Shown: positions 1 through 6,455 of the stretch, piece by piece | Numbering within the stretch: the first letter of the stretch is position 1 | How the letters are laid out: every line of letters begins with the position of its first letter | Source: Limiplasma sp964504385 | GTDB lineage: Bacteria > Bacillota > Clostridia > Christensenellales > Aristaeellaceae | Assembly: GCA_964504385.1 (NCBI GenBank) | Contig: CAZDEF010000050.1 | Coordinates: forward strand, 1 to 18,597 | Length of the DNA: 18,597 nt | Reading direction: 5' to 3' | Notes under the pieces: generated by a model | What the model saw: only the letters and a program-made list of their open reading frames with translations | The model's database searches: none | What the model was told of the DNA's origin: nothing | Program-made: the position numbers and the translations under genes

Positions 1-2
1 AC

Positions 3-1217
3 ACCCGCTTCTCCATTGTAAAACTGGATGACTCGAACACTCCGCTGGCTGGCGTGGAATTCAGTCTGGTTGCCTCCAATGACGCAATCATCAGCACAGC
101 GCGAACCAACCGTAAAGGAATCGCAACCTTTGAAAAAGTTCCCTTTGGTACCTATCGCATTGTGGAGGCCCAGCCACTGGCCGGATATTCTACAACTGAA
201 ACGGAAGTTGAGGTGACGGTTGACAGCACCTTCATCAACCCGGAACACCCCTTGGCCACCATCATCAATCATCCCAATGAGATCGTTATCCGAAAGGTCG
301 ATCAGGAGGATAAGCCCCTGGCCGGTGCAACCTTTGGTCTGTTCGACACCTTCGGTGAGCGTTTTGCAGTAACCACTTCCGACGAAAATGGTATGGCGCG
401 CTTCACCAAGGTTCCTTATGGCAATTACACGATCCGCGAGCTTGCCGCCCCGGACGGTTATCTGGCCAGCAGGGAGGAGATTGCCGTCACCATTGATGCT
501 GACTACCGCAGCAGCGATAAGCCCATCGCCACTGTGAAGAACCACTTCAAGCAGGTGCAGTTCATCAAGGTGGATACCTCCGGCAAGTACCTGCCTGGTG
601 TGGAGTTCAGTCTGATCAATGCTGTCACCCATGAGGTCGTGGAAACCGCCGTCAGCAACGAGAAAGGCGAGTTCATCTTCACCAAGTTCGATTACGGCGA
701 CTGGATCATCCGTGAAACGGCTGCTCCCGAAGGCTACAACCGCATGGAGGATTATCTGCTCCATGTGGACGAAAACTGGACAGAGCCTGACCCGATCACC
801 CTTGTCAACATCCCCAGCACCTATATGTTCTTCAAGTCCGATAACAAGAAAAACGCCCTCGCAGGCGCTACATTCGCAGTTGAGGACAAAAACGGCAATG
901 TGGTGCAGGAGGTTGTGTCCGCTGAGAATGGCGTGGTGTACATCTACGGTCTGACACCCGGTAAGTACACCATTCGCGAAATCTCCACAGTGGAAGGCTT
1001 CACTGTCAGCGACGATATCATTGAGGTGGTTATTGACGAGAAATATGAAGTTCCCGCAAAGCTGAAGAGATTCGTCAACTACCCCAGCATTTCCACCGGC
1101 GTGGATGTATCGCCCACCATGCTGACCTGGATTGGCTTGGGGCTGGCTGGTAGCGCCGGCATCACTGTTCTCGTTGGCTTGAAGAGGAGAAACGGAGGAA
1201 AGAAGCGAAAAGACTGA
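3..1217 (+). CDS. SpaA/Cna_B-repeat surface protein (5' end outside window)
   Basis: The reading frame is open from the left edge, so this is the C-terminal 404 residues of a larger cell-surface protein. Four Cna_B-type beta-sandwich repeats of about 90 residues are visible. Each begins with a K(V/L)D-like strand and a P/ALAG/LPG(V/A)xF turn and ends with YGxYxIxE then xxGY; approximate spans are 12-285, 286-550, 556-815 and 826-1080. Such repeats usually carry intramolecular isopeptide bonds and occur in pilin-like adhesins and in ICE-borne surface proteins. The C-terminus has a sorting-signal shape: a hydrophobic segment (MLTWIGLGLAGSAGITVLVGL) followed by a basic tail (KRRNGGKKRKD). Instead of LPxTG the sequence before it reads SISTG. 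The pcfB and virD4 genes downstream place it in a conjugation module, where such proteins may help mating-cell contact (inference). Confidence 0.88.
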   Translation, partial: TRFSIVKLDDSNTPLAGVEFSLVASNDAIISTARTNRKGIATFEKVPFGTYRIVEAQPLAGYSTTETEVEVTVDSTFINPEHPLATIINHPNEIVIRKVDQEDKPLAGATFGLFDTFGERFAVTTSDENGMARFTKVPYGNYTIRELAAPDGYLASREEIAVTIDADYRSSDKPIATVKNHFKQVQFIKVDTSGKYLPGVEFSLINAVTHEVVETAVSNEKGEFIFTKFDYGDWIIRETAAPEGYNRMEDYLLHVDENWTEPDPITLVNIPSTYMFFKSDNKKNALAGATFAVEDKNGNVVQEVVSAENGVVYIYGLTPGKYTIREISTVEGFTVSDDIIEVVIDEKYEVPAKLKRFVNYPSISTGVDVSPTMLTWIGLGLAGSAGITVLVGLKRRNGGKKRKD

Positions 1218-1228
1218 CATTCAAAATT

Positions 1229-1250
1229 CCTTACGTCATAAGGGTTTTCG
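1229..1250 (+). terminator. Weak hairpin after the surface-protein gene
   Basis: A 5-bp stem CCTTA/TAAGG (1229-1233 with 1239-1243) is followed by G and TTTT, a few bases after the stop codon at 1217. It is short for an intrinsic terminator and may be leaky. Confidence 0.3.
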
Positions 1251-1261
1251 CACTTCGCGTA

Positions 1262-1291
1262 TTGCGCACGTTCATTGGATCATGCTATAAT
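1262..1291 (+). promoter_or_regulatory. Sigma-A promoter of the AlbA_2/HATPase gene
   Basis: A consensus -10 TATAAT (1286-1291) has an extended TGC immediately before it (1283-1285). A TTGCGC -35-like hexamer lies at 1262-1267 with 18-bp spacing. The gene starts at 1322, giving a leader of about 25 nt. It shows that the gene is transcribed independently of the surface-protein gene. Confidence 0.72.
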
Positions 1292-1321
1292 CGAAAGGAA
1301 GATCCGGAAGGAGGAACCAGT

Positions 1322-2791
1322 ATGCTTGATTATCGCCACATTGAGCAATATCGGGAAAACAACCGCATCGAAGCCAAAAAGGCCGCTGGCGGGCTGCCTC
1401 ACAGCATCTGGGAAACCTACTCCGCTTTTGCCAACACGATCGGCGGCGTCATCCTGCTGGGCGTTGAGGAACTGCCAGATCATTCGCTGCGCCCCATCCA
1501 TCTGCCCCATGCAGAGCAGATGGTCAGTGAGTTCTGGAATATTATCAACAATCCCAACAAGGTCAGCGTGAATATCCTGACAGATAAGAATGTAGAGATT
1601 CACGAACAGGACGGCTGCAAGTTCATTTCGATTACCGTTCCCAGGGCGCAGCGCTATGATAAACCGGTGTTCATTGACAGCAATCCGCTGACTGGCACCT
1701 ACCGGCGCAACGGCGAGGGAGATTACAAATGCACGCCGGAGGCTGTGCAGGCTATGATGCGTGATGCGGCGGCAAAGACGCAGGACATGATGGTGCTGGA
1801 TGAATTTGATCTGACAGCGCTGGATATGGACAGCGTGCGGCGCTACCGTATCCGCATGAAAAGCCATCGACCTGGTCATGTGTGGGAGGAACTGGATGAT
1901 TCCGACTTTCTGTATAAGCTGGGCGCTGTCGGACGCGGTGAAGACGCCAAGCTGCACCCCACCGTTGGCGGATTGTTGATGTTCGGTTACGAATATGAAA
2001 TCACCCGATACTTCCCTTCTTATTTCCTGGATTATCAGGAGCGCATGGAGGATGATACCCGCTGGACAGATCGGTTTGTTTCCTCCTCTGGCGATTGGAG
2101 CGGAAATCTCTACGATTTCTATTTCCGCGTTTACAACCGACTGCAGCAGGAGATCAAAGTGCCGTTTCGCGTGGAAAACGGCGAACGGGTAGATGAAACC
2201 CCTGTGCATACCGCTTTGCGCGAAGCATTGGCCAACTGCCTGATCAATGCCGACTACTACGGTCCGCGTGGGCTGGTGGTCGTTCGCAGAAAGGATCGTA
2301 TTACCCTGTCAAATCCCGGCAGCTTCCGCATTGCTCTGGAAGACGCCAGAAGTGGAGGTCTGTCTGATCCCCGCAATACTGCGCTGATGAAGATGTTCAA
2401 CCTCATCAACGTGGGTGAACGAGCTGGCAGCGGCATTCCCAGCATCTTCGGCGTGTGGAAGAAGCAGGGGTGGGCCGAACCTGTGCTGACAGAGGAGCTT
2501 GCGCCGGAACGGATTACGTTGAGCCTTCCGTTGCAACCCGCCGAAAAATCGGCGATAAAAACTGGCGGTAAAAAATCGGCGATAAAAACTGGCGGTAAAA
2601 TCACTGCGCACAACAAAGAACTGATCATTCAATATCTGACCGAGCATGTTTCCGCCACCACTACCGAATTGGCGGGAGTTTTGGACCTTAAGGTGTCACG
2701 TGTACGTGATCTCCTGTCGCAGCTGCAGGCAGATGGCTACATTATCGCAGTTGGTAGTAATCGTAATCGTACCTACAAGCTCAAAGCCTGA
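1322..2791 (+). CDS. AlbA_2 (Schlafen-type) / HATPase_c_4 DNA-binding ATP-binding protein
   Basis: The protein has 489 aa. The start at 1322 is chosen for the GGAAGGAGG ribosome site just upstream. Residues about 10-130 match the AlbA_2 putative DNA-binding fold: RENNRIEAK, then GGLPHSIWETYSAFANTIGG and ILLGVEE. Residues about 298-390 resemble the HATPase_c_4 domain (ALREALANCLINADYYG, later GERAGSGIP). A C-terminal winged helix-turn-helix occupies about 425-489. Proteins of this build are usually annotated as transcriptional regulators or ATP-binding proteins; their biochemical role is poorly known. Residues 407-425 contain two copies of KSAIKTGGK from a perfect 27-bp tandem duplication. The gene has its own promoter and terminator and sits between the surface-protein gene and pcfB, so it looks like a cargo or control gene in the conjugation module. 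A role in defence or regulation is inference. Confidence 0.85.
   Translation: MLDYRHIEQYRENNRIEAKKAAGGLPHSIWETYSAFANTIGGVILLGVEELPDHSLRPIHLPHAEQMVSEFWNIINNPNKVSVNILTDKNVEIHEQDGCKFISITVPRAQRYDKPVFIDSNPLTGTYRRNGEGDYKCTPEAVQAMMRDAAAKTQDMMVLDEFDLTALDMDSVRRYRIRMKSHRPGHVWEELDDSDFLYKLGAVGRGEDAKLHPTVGGLLMFGYEYEITRYFPSYFLDYQERMEDDTRWTDRFVSSSGDWSGNLYDFYFRVYNRLQQEIKVPFRVENGERVDETPVHTALREALANCLINADYYGPRGLVVVRRKDRITLSNPGSFRIALEDARSGGLSDPRNTALMKMFNLINVGERAGSGIPSIFGVWKKQGWAEPVLTEELAPERITLSLPLQPAEKSAIKTGGKKSAIKTGGKITAHNKELIIQYLTEHVSATTTELAGVLDLKVSRVRDLLSQLQADGYIIAVGSNRNRTYKLKA
2544..2597 (+). repeat. Perfect 27-bp tandem duplication inside the AlbA_2/HATPase gene
   Basis: Two identical 27-bp units (2544-2570 and 2571-2597) keep the frame and duplicate nine residues (KSAIKTGGK) in the basic linker between the ATPase domain and the winged helix. 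Copy number could vary by slippage and would change linker length by nine residues each time. Confidence 0.93.
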
Positions 2792-2818
2792 ATACGCAAA
2801 AACTGAATATTCATCTCC

Positions 2819-2850
2819 AAACGCTCTTTCAACTCTGAAAGGGCGTTTTT
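2819..2850 (+). terminator. Intrinsic terminator after the AlbA_2/HATPase gene
   Basis: A 13-bp stem (2819-2831 with 2836-2848, one G-T pair) with loop ACTC ends in a run of five T at 2846-2850. It follows the stop codon at 2791 and separates this gene from pcfB. Confidence 0.87.
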
Positions 2851-2875
2851 CTATACCCCGAAAGGAGAAAGCACT

Positions 2876-2953
2876 ATGCGCTACCTGCTGCATCGACTGT
2901 TCGTGCCACCCTGCCCACCATTCCCTTTGAATCCTGCACCGTCAAGGAGGTGA
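2876..2953 (+). CDS. Possible 25-aa leader peptide upstream of pcfB
   Basis: An ATG at 2876, preceded at good distance by AAAGGAG (about 2861-2867), opens a 25-codon frame (MRYLLHRLFVPPCPPF...). Its TGA stop lies inside the strong ribosome-binding site of pcfB. That layout would allow translational coupling. The peptide is proline- and cysteine-rich and I recognise no family. It may equally be a degenerate remnant of the gene that once preceded pcfB. Confidence 0.35.
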   Translation: MRYLLHRLFVPPCPPFPLNPAPSRR

Positions 2954-2957
2954 TTTT

Positions 2958-3425
2958 TTGCAGGAGGATATTGAAAACAAAACCGTCATGCTCATGATCA
3001 ATGGCAGTAAATTCACAGGACGCAAGTTGGCTCAAGCCGCCAGCAAGCTCCTTGCGCATATCAAAAATCACTCCCACAAGGATGTGACAAAGCATGGAAA
3101 ACAGAGCGTCAAGCAGCTGCTTCGCAAGGATCAGGGTGCAACCAGTATTGAGTTAAACGACCCCAATATGAAGGAGTTTGAGCGTATTGCCCGCAAATAT
3201 GGCGTGGACTACGCCATCCGACAGGTGAAGGGGGACGATCCGAAATTCCTCATCTTTTTCAAGGCGCGGGACAACGATGCTATTACCGCCATGCTGTCGG
3301 AAATGACGGAGAAAAAGATGCGGCATGAGGAGCGTCCGTCCGTGCTGAAACTGTTGAAAAAGCTCAAGGAGATGGTTGCTACCCGCGATCCTGTCCGCAA
3401 CAAGGATAAGGAGCGAAGCAGATGA
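2958..3425 (+). CDS. pcfB: PcfB (DUF3801) conjugation protein
   Basis: The protein has 155 aa. It starts at TTG 2958, chosen because a near-perfect AAGGAGGTGA sits five bases upstream. It matches the PcfB/DUF3801 family: an N-terminal region with GRKLAQAASKLLAHIKN, a central K(Q/H)GKQSVKQLL segment, then (M)KEFERIARKYGVDYAIRQVK and a K-rich FFKARDNDAITAML C-terminal part. PcfB proteins belong to Firmicute conjugation modules and, in pCF10, act at the relaxosome/coupling-protein interface. The stop overlaps the virD4 start by 4 nt (ATGA at 3422-3425), so the two genes are translationally coupled, as in Tn1549-like ICEs. Length is normal for the family. Confidence 0.88.
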   Translation: MQEDIENKTVMLMINGSKFTGRKLAQAASKLLAHIKNHSHKDVTKHGKQSVKQLLRKDQGATSIELNDPNMKEFERIARKYGVDYAIRQVKGDDPKFLIFFKARDNDAITAMLSEMTEKKMRHEERPSVLKLLKKLKEMVATRDPVRNKDKERSR

Positions 3426-3958
3426 ATCTCAAAAAGACTATTCTGCTCAACCTTCCTTATGTGGTGATAGGACTATTGGCCACCAATCTGGGCGAAGCGT
3501 GGCGACTGGCCGAAGGTGTCAATGCCTCTGAAAAAGCCATAAACCTGATGAACAGCTTGGGCATTGCGTTGCGATCACCCATGCCCAGCTTTCATCCGCT
3601 GGATTTGGGCATCGGCTTGCTGGTGGGCGTGTTGTTGCGAGTCGCTGTTCATATCAAGAGCCAAAACGCAAAAAAGTATCGCAAGGGCATGGAGTATGGC
3701 TCTGCCCGATGGGGTACAGCGCAGGATATTCAGCCTTTTGTCGATCCTGTCTTTGAACAGAATGTCATTCTGACCCAGACAGAACGCCTGATGATGAGCA
3801 ATCGCCCAAAAAATCCTGCCCACGCGCGTAACAAAAACGTGTTGGTCATCGGCGGTTCCGGCAGCGGCAAAACCCGCTTCTTCGTCAAACCAAATCTGCT
3901 CCAATGCCATTCCAGCTATGTGGTCACTGACCCAAACGGTTACAATATACGCGGATAG
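3422..3958 (+). pseudogene. VirD4/TcpA coupling protein, truncated after Walker A
   Basis: This 178-aa frame is the N-terminal third of a VirD4-type type IV coupling protein, the ATPase that brings DNA to the mating channel. Two hydrophobic segments (about 8-25 and 58-75) are followed by the MEYGSARWG motif and Walker A (GGSGSGKT, about 143-150). Homology continues through KPNLLQ and VVTDPNG, then stops at about 3940. The last residues (YNIRG) do not belong to the family. Walker B and the rest of the roughly 600-residue protein are absent from the window. The product cannot act as a coupling protein, so the element cannot transfer by itself unless another copy exists. The break is directly followed by the upstream region of a serine recombinase gene. 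Confidence 0.9.
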
Positions 3959-4010
3959 ACAAAGGGAGCGTGTTACGGGCGCAAATTACATAAAGAAGGG
4001 AGGCAAAACC

Positions 4011-4526
4011 GTGGCAAAGAAAGAAGAAATTAAAATCACAGCTCTGTACGAGCGTCTATCAAGAGATGATGAGCAGTCTGGGGAATCGAACTCCATTCTG
4101 AACCAGAAAAAGTATCTCGAAGAATATGCCCGACAGAAAGGGCTGAGAAATATCCGGCACTTTTATGATGACGGCTACTCAGGCACTAACTTCAACAGAC
4201 CCGGCTTTGCCGCCCTGTTGGAAGAAATCGAAGCCGGACGAGTGGACACTCTGGTGGTAAAAGACCTATCGAGATTTGGTAGAAACTACCTGCAAGTCGG
4301 TTACTACACAGAAATCCTGTTCCCGAAAAAGGGTGTTCGATTTATCGCTATCAACAACAATGTGGATAGTGCCAATCCAACCGAAAATGACTTCACGCCC
4401 TTTTTGAATATCATGAATGAGTGGTACGCAAAGGACACCAGCAACAAAATCAAAGCTGTCTTTAAGTCCCGAATGAAAGACGGACTAAGGTGCAGCGGCT
4501 CTATCCCCTATACTATAAGATTTTGA
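4011..4526 (+). pseudogene. Large serine recombinase, 5' fragment (catalytic domain only)
   Basis: GTG at 4011 follows GGGAGG at ideal distance. The 171-aa product has a full resolvase-type catalytic domain: LYERLSRDD (nucleophile Ser17), DDGYSGTNFNRPGF, VKDLSRFGRNYLQVGYY and NEWYAKDTS. This is typical of TndX/TnpX-like ICE recombinases. Homology ends at RCSGSIPY (about 4509), where intact relatives continue with GY and the recombinase, zinc-ribbon and DUF4368 domains. The frame ends a few codons later with unrelated residues (TIRF). It is a different lineage from the complete recombinase at 7023. A free catalytic domain is unlikely to recombine att sites on its own. It may be the left end of an element that entered virD4, later shortened by deletion. 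Confidence 0.88.
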
Positions 4527-4844
4527 GGAGCGATTGCAACACGAATACTGCGCATTTGTCTGATCGAAAACCGCAAACAGTTTACAAGAGCCTTCAACTG
4601 CCTGGATCAAATCAAACAACGTCATGTTCGCGGCTGAAGGGCTAATGAAATAGCTTGAACCAGTGTCACCGTCACCGGTTACAGACAGAAGGTTTGCTTC
4701 CAATAAGCGCTGGCATAACCTTAAAGCAATTGTCTTGGGAACCGCTGTTGCTTTGCATAACTCGACTAAAGTCATCTCACTTTTGCTTTTGAAAATACAG
4801 AGCCATAGTCTAAGAGCATAATCCGTATCTCTTTTTAATTGCAT
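4485..4844 (-). pseudogene. Rrf2-family transcriptional regulator, 3'-truncated
   Basis: The start ATG at 4844 has a GAAAGGA site upstream on the minus strand. The 119-aa product begins as an Rrf2 winged-helix protein: MQLKRDTDYALRLW, then LVELCKATAVPKTIALRLCQRLLEANLL, then SPSAANMTLFDLIQAVEG. Rrf2 proteins bind DNA as dimers and some sense redox state or Fe-S clusters. The last part (after about residue 95) departs from the family where the gene runs head-on into the recombinase fragment; the two frames overlap by 42 bp in convergent orientation. The C-terminal cysteine cluster region normally seen is not recognisable, although a CC pair is present. Whether the DNA-binding domain is still used is unknown. 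Confidence 0.8.
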
Positions 4845-4866
4845 ATGAATTCCTTTCATTCCAGAA

Positions 4867-4895
4867 TTGACAAGTAATCGTTACTGATTGATTAC
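4867..4895. promoter_or_regulatory. Palindromic candidate operator upstream of the Rrf2 gene
   Basis: GTAATC (4874-4879) and GATTAC (4890-4895) form an inverted repeat with a 10-bp centre, 30 bp upstream of the Rrf2 start. A TTGACA hexamer (4867-4872) abuts it on the plus strand, with GATTAC in the approximate -10 place. This is the usual position for autoregulation, but no partner gene remains downstream on the plus strand. Confidence 0.4.
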
Positions 4896-5008
4896 AGTGA
4901 CGGTCTGCTTGAATAATAAATAAGTCTGAAGAACGATTAACGTTCCCTATCATAACAGGCAAAGAGAAACGGATTACCAACGCATTCAGGGAGAAGATGC
5001 ACATTTTC
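4896..5008. other. Non-coding AT-rich stretch, no gene recognised
   Basis: Between the Rrf2 operator region and the possible coding remnant at 5009 I find only short frames without ribosome sites. One minus-strand frame at 4810-5004 overlaps the Rrf2 gene and has no family resemblance. Confidence 0.5.
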
Positions 5009-5191
5009 CTAACACACTTCTATTGATAGCAGCCAACAAATATCCTTTTCGTCATGAGCATTGGTATGCCGTTGGTACATTGTTTCTAAAATATAATTGT
5101 AGGATTCAAAAGAGTATAAAGCCAGTTCTCGCTTTGGGACAAAAACTGTTACTTTTACTGCACTTGCGCCGTAAGGAGTACATGCATAGAT
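5009..5191 (-). pseudogene. Possible coding remnant, unknown family
   Basis: On the minus strand a 60-codon frame ending in TAG at 5009 has protein-like composition: IYACTPYGASAVKVTVFVP near its start and ICWLLSIEVC at its end. It has no ATG, GTG or TTG near its beginning; the first ATG is two thirds in, encoding MYQRHTNAHDEK. It begins right next to the hairpin at 5193-5222, so its own start appears to be lost. I do not recognise the family, and a chance open frame remains possible. Confidence 0.3.
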
Positions 5192-5192
5192 A

Positions 5193-5222
5193 AAACCCTC
5201 CTTCCGGCCAGAAGGAGGGTTT
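5193..5222 (-). terminator. Intrinsic terminator of the XRE-family gene
   Basis: A perfect 12-bp stem (5193-5204 with 5211-5222), 6-nt loop, overlaps the end of the XRE gene, whose stop codon is at 5221-5223. On the minus strand the stem ends GGGTTTTATC. The A/T flanks on both sides would let it work in both directions. Confidence 0.85.
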
Positions 5223-5574
5223 ATTTGCTCGATGATAAATGACGGTTCCGTTTCAAATGCTCTACCAACGTTTGCATGGTTGCAAGAACCAGCTCTTGAT
5301 CTTCAGAATGGCAAGTACGATACAGTTCCACAAATGCTTCGAGTGCCACATCGTCACTAGTGCTTTCCGGATAAAAGATGTGGGCTGGTGGGATGTTAAG
5401 TACCGCTACGATTCTGCAGAGCGTTTCAAACTTGGGAAAGCATTTGCCATTTTCGATTGACATTACCTGGCGATGCGAAATCTCCGCTTTTTCTGATAGC
5501 TCATACTGTGTAAAACCTCGTTCTTTGCGGTACTTACGGATCACCGTTCCAAGCTGCGGTTCAGAATCTGCCAC
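5221..5574 (-). CDS. XRE-family helix-turn-helix regulator
   Basis: The protein has 117 aa. The start is GTG at 5574, with AGAGGTG seven bases upstream. Residues about 8-62 form an XRE/Cro helix-turn-helix: LGTVIRKYRKERGFTQYELSEKA, then ISHRQVMSIENGKCFPKFETLCRIVAVL. The C-terminal half is helical (VALEAFVELYRTCHSEDQELVLATMQTLVEHL), a common dimerisation or effector tail in mobile-element regulators. It sits alone, with its own terminator, in the regulatory part of the ICE remnant, and its promoter faces away from the sigma-like gene. Control of the sigma/recombinase module is plausible but is inferred from context. Confidence 0.87.
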   Translation of the reverse strand: MADSEPQLGTVIRKYRKERGFTQYELSEKAEISHRQVMSIENGKCFPKFETLCRIVAVLNIPPAHIFYPESTSDDVALEAFVELYRTCHSEDQELVLATMQTLVEHLKRNRHLSSSK

Positions 5575-5593
5575 GACATTTCACCTCTATGTT

Positions 5594-5622
5594 ATTCTAC
5601 ATTTCATTCAGCCTTTTCAAAA
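5594..5622 (-). promoter_or_regulatory. Probable promoter of the XRE-family gene
   Basis: On the minus strand a TTTTGA hexamer (5617-5622) and TAGAAT (5594-5599) are 17 bp apart, about 20 bp upstream of the GTG start. Confidence 0.45.
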
Positions 5623-5692
5623 TACACATCTATTTCTTGTTTGATACGAAATCCATTTCATGTTTGGTTGTTTTGAAAGCAGGTTGAACGCA

Positions 5693-5803
5693 ATGAGTTT
5701 TTGCAAAGAGAATAGAAAAACTGCCAATGGATTACCCTTAAAAAATATCACCTTCATTACGGAATCATTTTCAACGAAAACGCGAAATAAAGCATCATAT
5801 TAA
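5693..5803 (+). CDS. Possible 36-aa small protein, unknown
   Basis: ATG at 5693 opens a 36-codon frame (MSFCKENRKTANGLPLKNIT...) ending at TAA 5801-5803, just before a strong terminator. The ribosome site is poor (AAGCAGG). It is basic and polar and I recognise no family. It could be a small regulatory peptide or a chance frame in AT-rich DNA. Confidence 0.25.
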   Translation: MSFCKENRKTANGLPLKNITFITESFSTKTRNKASY

Positions 5804-5822
5804 TAGGAAGAAAAGCAGCATC

Positions 5823-5869
5823 AAAGCTGGTGCATGGAATCTGTGGTTTCCATGCACCAGCTTTTTTCT
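5823..5869 (+). terminator. Strong hairpin with T-run upstream of the sigma-like gene
   Basis: A perfect 17-bp stem (5823-5839 with 5848-5864), 8-nt loop, runs into a stretch of six T (5862-5867). No recognised gene lies just upstream on the plus strand. It either ends a transcript covering the 36-codon frame or attenuates transcription into the sigma-like gene, which starts 93 bp later. Confidence 0.85.
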
Positions 5870-5961
5870 ATGTTTTGCAAGGAGCATCGACATACATTGC
5901 CGCTCACCTCCTGTTGCACCTTTTAACTTCTGCACATGAAGAAGCGAAACGGAGGTTTATT

Positions 5962-6378
5962 TTGGTCAAGATCAATTTGCGCAAGCTTTATCCTTTTTAT
6001 GAAAAGGATTGTTTTGTTGAGCTTTCTGATGAAGTAGTAAAAACGTTAATGGATTTTGAAAGGTCAGAGGAGGCGTATAAACGGAAATTGCGACGTTACA
6101 AGGCGTATTATTCGCTGGACTGCAATGACGGACTTGAACGAGAAATAGTCTTTTTGAGTGTATCTCCTGAGGAAATTTTCGAACGGAAGGTGACTCATGA
6201 AGAACTTCATGCCGCCATGACAGAACTTTCTTCCAAGCAATCCAAGCGCATTTATGCACACTGTATATTGGGCATGACTGTGGCACAGATTGCAAAATCC
6301 GAAGGTGTGAATTGGCATAGTGTGAATAACAGCATACGTTGTGGTTTGGAACGTTTGGAAAAAATACTAAAAAAATAG
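5962..6378 (+). CDS. Sigma-70 region-4-like ICE protein
   Basis: The protein has 138 aa. TTG at 5962 is preferred because GGAGG lies six bases upstream and family homology begins there (VKINLRKLYPFYEKDCFVELSDEV). The longer frame back to 5830 begins inside the upstream terminator hairpin. The body has the ICE family pattern: RRYKAYYSLDCNDGLE, then LSVSPEEIFERKVTHEELHAAM, then LSSKQSKRIYAHCILGMTVAQIAKSEGV. A C-terminal helix-turn-helix (about 108-138) resembles sigma region 4. Such genes sit beside the recombinase module in Firmicute ICEs and probably regulate element genes; whether they bind core polymerase is not established. Confidence 0.85.
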   Translation: MVKINLRKLYPFYEKDCFVELSDEVVKTLMDFERSEEAYKRKLRRYKAYYSLDCNDGLEREIVFLSVSPEEIFERKVTHEELHAAMTELSSKQSKRIYAHCILGMTVAQIAKSEGVNWHSVNNSIRCGLERLEKILKK

Positions 6379-6405
6379 GGTTCCATTTTGAGTAGAAAAT
6401 GTCCT

Positions 6406-6448
6406 GATTATTGAAGATGCTTTTTCTTCTGACTGAATCTTGATAATC
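6406..6448. promoter_or_regulatory. Inverted repeat with a -10-like box ahead of the structured RNA
   Basis: Arms 6406-6418 and 6437-6448 pair over about 11 bp with one small internal asymmetry, and T-rich sequence (6421-6425) lies in the loop. The right arm contains GATAAT (6442-6447), which would place a transcription start near 6454, at the 5' arm of the RNA's outer stem. The -35 region is poor. It could be the end of the sigma-gene transcript, an operator, or both. Confidence 0.4.
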
Positions 6449-6455
6449 GAATATC

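Noticed and set aside
5830..5961. Upstream extension of the sigma-like protein to an ATG at 5830
   Set aside because: That ATG lies in the stem of a strong terminator. The TTG at 5962 has a proper GGAGG site and begins where homology begins.
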